The notes under the pieces are model-generated. The model was not told where the DNA came from. It ran no database searches and saw only the letters and a list, made by a program, of their open reading frames with translations. This document shows, piece after piece, positions 56,910 through 64,000 of a stretch of DNA of 64,000 nt. Made by a program: the position numbers and the translations under genes. Every line of letters begins with the position of its first letter. Positions within the stretch are counted from its first letter, which is position 1. This DNA comes from Wurfbainia villosa (Eukaryota > Streptophyta > Magnoliopsida > Zingiberales > Zingiberaceae), in the NCBI GenBank assembly GCA_025175895.1, contig CM045991.1, positions 85,733,174-85,797,173 of the forward strand, written 5' to 3'.

Positions 56910-57968
56910 GAGATACCTGGTCAATCACCTCAACCAATAACTCATAGTGATGAGACATCGACTGAACCTATTGTGACACAACATCTTCTTAGATCTGGTA
57001 GAACACGCAACATTCCCGAGAGATATGGATTTCTCGTAAGTGAATCAAACGACGTGTTACTCATTGATGATGGGGAGCCTACCAGTTATGAAGATGTTTT
57101 AAAAAGTTCATAAAGGAACAAATGACTTGAAGCCATGAAGTCGGAAATGGATTCCATGTATAAAAATCAAGTTTGGAAATTGGTGGACCCACTTGAAGGC
57201 ATTAAGCCTATAGGGTGCAAGTGAGTTTTCAAGAAGAAAACTGACATAGATGGTAATGTGATTACTTATAAGGCTAGATTAGTGGTGAAAGGCTATTGCC
57301 AAAAGCAAGGTGTTGATTATGATGAGACATATTCATCAGTAGCTATGCTTAAATCCATTCAGATGCTCCTGCCCATATTCACCAGCTCTTGGATGCTTTC
57401 CTTAACGGAAATCTACTGGAGAATGTGTATATGATACAACCCGAGGGTTTCACATCGGTTGATAAAACTAAGGTATGCAAGCTTTGACGGTTCATATATT
57501 GACTAAAGCAATCATCCAAGAGCTGGAATATTCGTTTTGATGAGACAATCAAAAGGTTTGATTTCTCACAAAATCTATACGAATCCTGTGTGTACAAGAA
57601 GGTTAGTGGGAATGCGGTCGTGTTCCTAGTGTTGTATGTCGATGACATATTACTTATAGGAAACGATATATCTATCTTACTGTCAGTTAAAATATGGTTA
57701 TCCAAAACATTCTCCATGAAAGACTTGGGAGAAGCGACCTACATCCTCGGGATTAAGATCTATAGAGATAGATCGAAATGGTTGCTTGGTCTTTCGCAGT
57801 CTACTTATATAGACCGAGTGCTGAAGAGGTTTAGCATGTCATAATCCAAGAAAGGTTTCCTACCCATTTGGCATGGGGTACACCTTTCGAAGTCTATGTG
57901 TCTGCGCATAGAAGACGAGAGGATTTGCATGAGTAAGATCCCCTATGCATCCGCAATAGGATCTACTT
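56910..57968 (+). pseudogene. Element F reverse transcriptase, broken and truncated
   Basis: Continues F after G: acidic linker with LLRSGRTRNIPERYGF, then the RT N-terminus (EAMKSEMDSMYKNQVWKLVD, KTDIDGNVITYKARLVVKGY, QGVDYDETYSSVAM), a damaged middle, then the open frame 57590-57844 with catalytic YVDD at 57635-57646 and FSMKDLGEATYILGIKI, and KIPYASAIGS at the end. Stops and small deletions are present around 57110, 57225 and 57360-57500. RNase H is absent because of truncation at about 57968. Confidence 0.85.
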
Positions 57969-59280
57969 AGGAGTTTAGATAAGTCTTGGCCTAGAGCTTC
58001 AAGGAATCCTAAGGTCCATTTCTTAAATTTAGCTTAGCTATCAACATGTTACCTTCATCTACATTCATAACATAGCATAACAACTTATAGATCATAGTAT
58101 AATAGACCTAAATGGGTCTAGGCCGAATGGTTCAAGGAACTTAAAGGATCAACCACTTAAATTTAGGTTAACTAACAACATGTTACTTTCATTTATATTC
58201 ATAACATAGCATGACAACTTATAGATTATAGCATAATATACCTACATGGGTCTTGGTCGAATGGTTCAAGGAACTTAAAGGATCAACCACTTAAATTTAG
58301 GTTAGCTAACAACATGTTATCTTCATCTAACATCAAAACATATCATGAACTCATCTAGATTATAGCATAGAACATGTTATCTCCATCTAACATCAAAACA
58401 TATCATGAACTCATCTAGAGCATAGCATAGAACATGTTTTCTTCATCTAACATCAAGACATAGCATGAACTCATCTAGAGCATGGCAAAAAAAAAAACAA
58501 TAGGGGTCCAAAGGGGTCTTGGCCGAGAGTTATATGAGGGTTTGAAGATCAACCACTTAACCAAACATATCTAGAAACCTATCATCATCATATTCATACA
58601 AGGTATAGCATGGATCATCATGGAAAACACAAAGAATGGTCTTGGCCGAAAGTTTCTTGAAGTTTTTAAGATCTAACACTTAACCAAACCTATCTAGCAA
58701 CCTATCATCATCATATTCATACAAGGTATAGCATGGATCATCATGGAAAACACAAAGAAGGGTCTTGGCCGAAAGTTCATGAAGGGGTTTACATAATAAC
58801 ATCAATCGAAACAACTTGTATGCAGGTGAGGGGATACTTACATCATTCGCTTTGTTAATAGTTAGAAAATACCCTAGGTTGTGCCAAGATTAGAGCCTTC
58901 TCCTAGCTTGGTTAGTTTTCGATAAATGGAAGAGGGAGCCTAGGATTTTCGGTGAGGAAGAAGAAGAGGAGAAGTGGAGAATGAAAATTGGGTTTTCTTT
59001 TGTCTCCTCATTCCCTATTTATTCACTTGAAGGTGTCCCTTAGCCTCCCTTACCCTTATCTATCATTTCCCATATTCCTCTAATAGCTCAACCCTGCTGG
59101 GCTTCTGGTTATTGGATGCATCTTAGGGCTTAGCCATCTACTAGAGGTTTGGGGTTCAATTCCTAGGCCATGCATCCTTTTTGGCTCTATTTCTTTTATT
59201 TTTTGAAAAAGCCCATATAAAGCCCATTATATTCATGCAAAAATTCTTGTAAATTTGCCAGGAATTTTACGGGCATTACA
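57969..59280 (-). repeat. Repeat H1: LTR-like repeat, reversed and truncated
   Basis: On the minus strand it starts TGTAATGCCCGTAAAATTCC at 59280 and parallels H2 (59507 onward): GCCTAGGAATTGAACCCCAA, a TATA-like AATAAATAGGG, then a block with CTTGGCCGA (plus strand) in tandem units. On the plus strand about 58000-58320 and 58550-58790 hold repeat units of roughly 120-130 bp, and 58315-58480 has three copies of a unit of about 60 bp. No coding region. The distal part is missing at the junction with F. Confidence 0.75.
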
Positions 59281-59506
59281 CAGTCGACTGCCATGAATGC
59301 TAGTCGATTGGTGTCAAGGGCAGTCAACTGTTGACTGACAAAGTCGACTGTCAGTGTTGATTTTGGGCAAACAAGCATGTTTAGCCCATATTTCAGCTAT
59401 GTTAGGCTACCCTAACTGCTCCTAACCGTAGGATATACTTTAGAAAGCATTATAAAGGATGAAAATCCATTGGATATCGATTAGGAGAGTGGTTTGGGTG
59501 TGTATC
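59281..59506 (+). mobile_element. A6 internal tail, left piece
   Basis: Family A tail sequence beginning with CAGTCGACTGCC and ending GTGTGTATC, where H2 is inserted. It resumes at about 62646. Confidence 0.78.
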
Positions 59507-60026
59507 TGTAACGCCCGTAAAATTCCTAGCAATTTTACAGGAATTTTTGGCATGATGATCATGGGCCTTGCGTGGGCCTTTTTCCAAAAATAAAAGAAAT
59601 AAGCCAAAAAGGGGTGCAAGGCCTAGGAATTGAACCCCAAACCTCTAGAGATAGCCAAGCCTTATAGATGAACCCACTAACCAGAAGCCCAATAGGATTA
59701 TATCATTAGAGGAATAAGGGAAATTATGGTTAAGTGTAAAGGAGATTAAGGGACTCTTTAGGTGAATAAATAGGGGGGGGATGAGGAGGCATGAGTGAAC
59801 AACTTCACTTTCTCCTCTTCTTTTCTTCTTCTCACCTAACCCTAGAGCCCTCCCTCTCCATTTTCCTCCCTTGGCCGAGACTCCTCCAAGCAAGAAGCAA
59901 GGGCTAGGTTTTGTGTTAGGTTATCTTCTTCACACTACAAGCAAAGCGAAGGATGTAAGTATCCCTCACCTGGATACGAGTAGCTTCGATTGCTATTTTG
60001 TAAAAAGAAACCCATATGACATATTC

Positions 60027-60690
60027 GGCCAAAATGAAGTTTGGGTGTTTGATTGAAAGTCTATATCATGTTTGTAAGAAGAAGATGTTGTTAGTGACTA
60101 GATGATGATGTTAGGATGGAAAGAGGGTTTAGGTTAAAGGCTAACCCTAATAACCACTAAAGCCTATTCGGCCAAGCCATGATTTAGGGTTCAATGAGGC
60201 TCTATGCCATGGTTTTTTTATAACTAGATGATGATGCTAGGATTTAAAATGGATTAGGACAAAAGTTAACCCTAATAGCCACTAAGGTTCATTCGGCCAA
60301 CCTATGATTTAGGGTTTCCATGAAGTTATATGCTATGTGTAGTAACTAGATGATGATGTTAGGATGGAAAAAGGGTTTAGGTTAAAGGTTAACCCTAGTA
60401 ACCACTAAAGCCTATTCGGCCAAGCCATGATTTAGGGTTTCCATGAAGTTATAAGCTATGTTTTTTTTTGTAACTATATGATGATGTTAAGGTTTAAAAT
60501 GGATTAGGTCAAAAGTTAAACCCAAAAGCCAACAAGGACCATTCGGCCATCCCTAGATATTGATGACCCAATGAGGTTTCACTCCATGTTTTGTAGGGTT
60601 ATGATGTTGTTGTTATGTTTAATGAATTAGGTTAAAGGCTAACCCTAAAAGCCCTACATGGACCATTCGGCCACCATAGACTTTGGGTGA
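60027..60690 (+). repeat. Tandem array of about 124 bp in H2
   Basis: About five units, each with ATTCGGCCA, GATTTAGGGTT, AACTAGATGATGATG and GGTTAAAGGCTAACCCTAA. CGGCCA recurs at about 124-bp intervals from 60170. Confidence 0.85.
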
Positions 60691-60888
60691 TTAGATGAAG
60701 TCTAATTCATGTTCTATATGCATATGAAGTTGTTGTGATGAATTAGGTTGACATGTGTTTTATGTTGGGTGAATTCATGTTGACTTATGATATTAAATGA
60801 TGCTAAATGAGGATAACATGTTGTAGTTTAGCATTTACTTACTTTGATGCCATGCCTTATGCCATGCCTTATGTGTATTGTGATATCT

Positions 60889-61190
60889 AAGATGTGATAT
60901 GAAATGAAGTATGCTATGCTATGCTAATGCAATGAAGCATGATGTGTTATGAAATGAAGTATGCTATGCTATGTTAATGAAATGAAGCATGATGTGTTAT
61001 GAAATGAAGTATGCTATGCTATGTTAATGCAATGAAGCATGATGTGTTATGAAATGAAGTATGCTATGCTATGTTAATGGAATGAAGCATGATGTGTTAT
61101 GAAATGAAGTATGCTATGCTAGGTTAATGAAATGAAGCATGATGTGTTATGAAATGAAGTATGCCATGCTATGTTAATGAAATAAGCTAT
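60889..61190 (+). repeat. 50-bp tandem array in H2
   Basis: GCATGATGTGTTATGAAATG recurs at 60937, 60987, 61037, 61087 and 61137, an exact 50-bp period with few substitutions. Confidence 0.95.
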
Positions 61191-61257
61191 GTTGTACAAA
61201 TAAGCATATAAGTATTTTACCTTCTGCATGGCTTGTACCAAGACCTTAACAAGGTCC

Positions 61258-61495
61258 AAGAAGGGATGGGCTCCTAAGATGCCCTAGGTCGATGGAATAA
61301 GACTCGGGCCTAGGATGGGCTTCTATGTATGATTGCCCCTAGGTCGATGGAATAAGATTCGGGCCTAGTACGGGATGGGCTCCAAGATGCCTTAGGTCGA
61401 TGGAGTAAGACTCGGGCCTAGGATGGGCTTCTACGCTATGACGATTGCCCCTAGGTCGATGGAATAAGACTCGGGCCTAGAAACCTATTAGGTTT
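61258..61495 (+). repeat. Tandem array with CTAGGTCGATGGAATAAGA in H2
   Basis: Four copies of CTAGGTCGATGG(A)ATAAGACTCGG-type units, alternating with GGGATGGGCT blocks. Confidence 0.88.
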
Positions 61496-61664
61496 GAGAC
61501 TTGCTACCTCGGGCCTATTTAGGGATGCGCGCTATGATAATGAAGAAGTGGTACAATGCCGGGCCCAAATATGTTGAGATTTATGTTTACGTACCTAAAA
61601 TATATGTTTTCAAAGCATCCTGCATATGTTTACCTGCTGATTGTTATGTTTACATGCTTAGGTT

Positions 61665-61905
61665 ATATACGTTACATGTTATGTTTGATGATATGATATG
61701 ATGTATATGTTTACCTGCTGATTGTTATGTTTACATGCTTATGTTATATACGTTACATGTTATGTTTGATGATATGATATAATGTTATGTTTACATGCTT
61801 ATGTTATATACGTTACATGTTATGTTTGATGATATGTTAGGAATGTTTACATGCTTATGTTATATACGTTACCTGTTATGTTTGAGGATATGCTATGATG
61901 TTTAT
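61665..61905 (+). repeat. Tandem array with TTATATACGTTACATG in H2
   Basis: Four units of about 55-70 bp, each with TTTACATGCTTA, TTATATACGTTAC and GATGATATGATAT. Confidence 0.88.
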
Positions 61906-62645
61906 GTTACTAAGTTACATACGATGCATGTTATGTTGGTTAAGCATATATTCATGTTAGGTCGCTAAGTTATGGATGATACATGTTATATTTACTTATG
62001 TTACTTATGCTACATGTTAAGTTGATGATGCCATGTATGTTACATATTATATTGCTTATATGTTATGAATGCTACATGCCATGATTAATGTCGATGTATG
62101 GTTTTTTTGTGAGTAGGACAGGATCTTACTAAGCCTATGTGCTTATAGTTTATCTTTCTCTCGTACTGCAGATAAGGGTAAGGGATGGATAAACTAATGG
62201 GAGCAGCAGGAGGGGCCAAATGTGTGTGGTAGTGGCATGGTGGAGAAGATCCGTTAGGTCTACATATATATGTGTTTACCTATGATGATGATGTCTATGG
62301 ATGTCCTTATTATGCCTGCTTATGATGGTGTCGTTAAGAACTTGAACTAAGCACTAAGTACCTATCTATGTTATGATGCATGTTCTATGCTAAAAAGAAG
62401 AAGTAAAGAAGAAGTAAGAAGAAGTATCTATATATGCTATGATGCATGCTCTATGTGAAGAAGAAGAAGTATATATATATATATATATGTCAATGCATGT
62501 TCATGTTTTAAAAAGAAAAAAAATGTCTAAAGTCTTCCGCTGTAAGAATTAAGAAGTATGCATAAAGTCTTCCGCTGTATGTAATGTAAGTATGTATGTC
62601 ACGCACGCCTCCGCATTCTGTGGTCCGAAAAGGGCAAGCGCATAA

Positions 62646-63128
62646 AGATCAAATATTAAGGTGTGTGAAGTTCAAGTTTAAACTTTCGACCTAAATTTTG
62701 ATGATTTAGTGTTCCTATAGACTTAGGGACTCTCCAAGGACATTGTTGGTGCAACGGTCAATGGGGAGCAAGCCTTTAGGGGGGAGGTTATCCATCATGG
62801 GATGATAGATGTGTTCTTCTTCATAAGGGGGAGAATTTTTAAAATTGGGAGAAATTAAAGGATTGCCTCTCTTTAGTGATATGGGACTTATCACTAGGAA
62901 GAGTGAAGGCATCCTAGATGTTTTTGGACTAAGAGGGAGATTGTAAGATCTCATTGGGATATGAGACATTGATACCCTTAGGGAGATCCATTTTGATGTA
63001 TGTCAAAAAGGGACAGAATTTGAGTGAGAATTTGGAATTCCCAATTTCGACAATTGGGAGGATTGGATTGAGTTAGTGTTCTAACTCAAAGGTGTTTGGT
63101 TTTGGTCAAACATCAAAAAGGAGGAGAT
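62646..63128 (+). mobile_element. A6 internal tail, right piece
   Basis: Continues the family A tail: look-alike ATTGTTGGTGCAAC at 62742-62755, several GGGGAG tracts and the terminal PPT AAAAAGGAGGAGAT before the LTR. Confidence 0.8.
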
Positions 63129-64000
63129 TGTTGGTGCGATCGACCCAAGTCACGATTGACCAGACTCAAGTTTGACTCGAGTAGTGTTTTGATGTTTGAC
63201 AATGAGTTGACCATTGTTTTACAATGGGATGACTATATGGTTGACATGAGGTTGACCATATGATGGAGAAGTCTAAGTGGGACACTTGGCAATGAAAGTC
63301 CAAGCATGGGTCTTGGCAATGGTAAAGTACAAGTCTTGGGTACTTGGCAATGGAAAGTCCAAGCATGGGTCTTGGCATTTGGAAAGTCCAACATGGAGTT
63401 GGCATGGTAAGTCCAAGGGTGTAGTCTTGGCCATGTAAGTCCAAGTGTGTAGTCTTGGTAGTAAAAGTCCAAGTAATGGGTACTTGGCAATTGGAAAGTC
63501 CAAGGGTTGATATTGGCGGCGTAAAGTCCAAGGGTGGAGTCTTAGGAACATAAGTCCAATGTTTGGCAGCGTAAAGTCCAAGCGTTGGTCTTAGCAGTAT
63601 AAGCCCAATGTGCCTTGATGGTGTAGACTCAGTTAGCATGACATTAGTCAATGGAAGCACCTGAAGGCTAGTGTATGGATGAACAAGTCATGGATGACTT
63701 GGAGGGATCCAATAGCCGTGAGGCTGACGGAGGTGGCTAGAAGGCTTAGGTTTGTGCTAAGGGTGGCCTAGCAAGTATGAGGGCATCATACTTAGGGTTA
63801 AACCTCATGTTTGAGGTTATCAGTTGACTGGGAGTTTATACCAGTCGACTGGTCAAGTGTTTTGACACTTCGTCGACACATAGCGACGCCGGCGTCGGTC
63901 GGTGATCATTGCGGGTGAGTTGCGATCCACAAATGCAAAGTGCCTCGACTGGAGTTCCAATCGAGGTGACTCCTCGACTGCCCTTGTGCAGTCGACTCCC
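63129..64000 (+). repeat. A6 3' LTR, cut by window end
   Basis: Starts TGTTGGTGCGATCG after the PPT. The hairpin array is at about 63270-63620, then GAAGCACCTGAAGGCTAG and AGTCGACTG palindromes. The last bases (63940-63990) match the variant U3 segment of 27520-27600. Confidence 0.85.

Larger units (their letters stand above)
43205..57968 (+). mobile_element. Ty1/copia element F, split by element G
   Basis: Left part 43205-47694: LTR, PBS, leader, gag, protease, integrase. Right part 56910-57968: linker and RT. G (47695-56909) interrupts between integrase and RT and is flanked by GAGAT on both sides (47690-47694 and 56910-56914). F ends abruptly inside RT/early RNase H at about 57968, where repeat H1 starts, so its 3' LTR is missing. 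Confidence 0.85.
59507..62645 (+). repeat. Repeat H2: LTR-like insertion with tandem arrays
   Basis: Starts TGTAACGCCC. It interrupts the A6 tail between GTGTATC and AAATATTAAGG; other copies read GTGTATCAATTTTAAGG continuously. The 3' edge is uncertain by a few bases and the putative target copy (GTATC versus AGATC) is imperfect. It has a TATA-like AATAAATAGGG near 59767, no coding sequence, and four successive tandem-repeat arrays. It may be a solo LTR or a non-autonomous element of an unrecognised (possibly gypsy) family. Confidence 0.65.

Noticed and set aside
59281..59506. Separate short repeat between H1 and H2
   Set aside because: It matches the family A internal tail and continues in sequence at 62646, so it is part of A6 split by H2.

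Overview
This is a repeat-dominated stretch of a large plant nuclear genome. I found no intact host gene, rRNA, tRNA or CRISPR array. The evidence for a plant is the set of nested LTR retrotransposons with plant-type primer binding sites (TGGTATCAGAGC for Ty1/copia, a GCGCCGTTGCC type for the Athila-like element), an Athila ORF1, a plant L1-type LINE with a zf-RVT domain, and abundant C-to-T type nonsense mutations. The size of the elements and the abundance of Sirevirus-like sequence suggest an angiosperm with a big genome, perhaps a monocot. That last point is an inference only.

The dominant repeat, called family A here, occurs as at least eight full or partial copies: A0 (1-1988), A1 (4707-10866), a fragment (11626-12133), A-rev (20193-22531, minus), A2/A3 (22532-29666), A4 (29983-32509), A5 (39818-43204) and A6 (59281-64000). 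Its LTRs of about 1.4-1.5 kb begin TGTTGG and end CCAACA. They are followed by a Met-tRNA type PBS, a Sirevirus-like gag with two CCHC knuckles, a 1-1.5 kb non-coding tail with several polypurine tracts, and the 3' LTR. No protease, integrase or reverse transcriptase is present between gag and the 3' LTR in any copy, so these look like non-autonomous gag-only (TR-GAG type) elements. The U3 carries an array of short hairpins whose stems vary in a compensatory way, followed by an array of AGTCGACT palindromes up to the TATA box.

Layout: 1-1988 end of A0; 1989-3800 no recognised feature; 3801-11550 a 5'-truncated LINE split by A1 (near-perfect 5-bp target duplication); 11551-11625 a copia RT scrap; 11626-12133 an A LTR fragment; 12134-20192 an Athila-like gypsy element on the minus strand with gag, protease and ORF1 but with RT/RNase H/integrase deleted; 20193-22531 A-rev; 22532-29666 an LTR-internal-LTR-internal A2/A3 composite; 29667-29982 a reversed LTR scrap; 29983-32509 A4, running into a 100-N gap; 32610-39817 copia element C, decayed, followed by two copies of its LTR in inverted orientation; 39818-43204 A5, a deletion derivative; 43205-57968 copia element F, split by copia element G (47695-56909, minus, perfect GAGAT target duplication, very similar LTRs); 57969-59280 and 59507-62645 two copies in opposite orientation of a large LTR-like repeat H rich in tandem arrays; A6 to the window end.

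Functionally, the family A elements keep gag and lack pol. The C/G copia family keeps pol but shares a gag deletion and a UAG codon at the same place. Members of both groups have transposed after losing these functions, which implies complementation in trans by elements outside the window.
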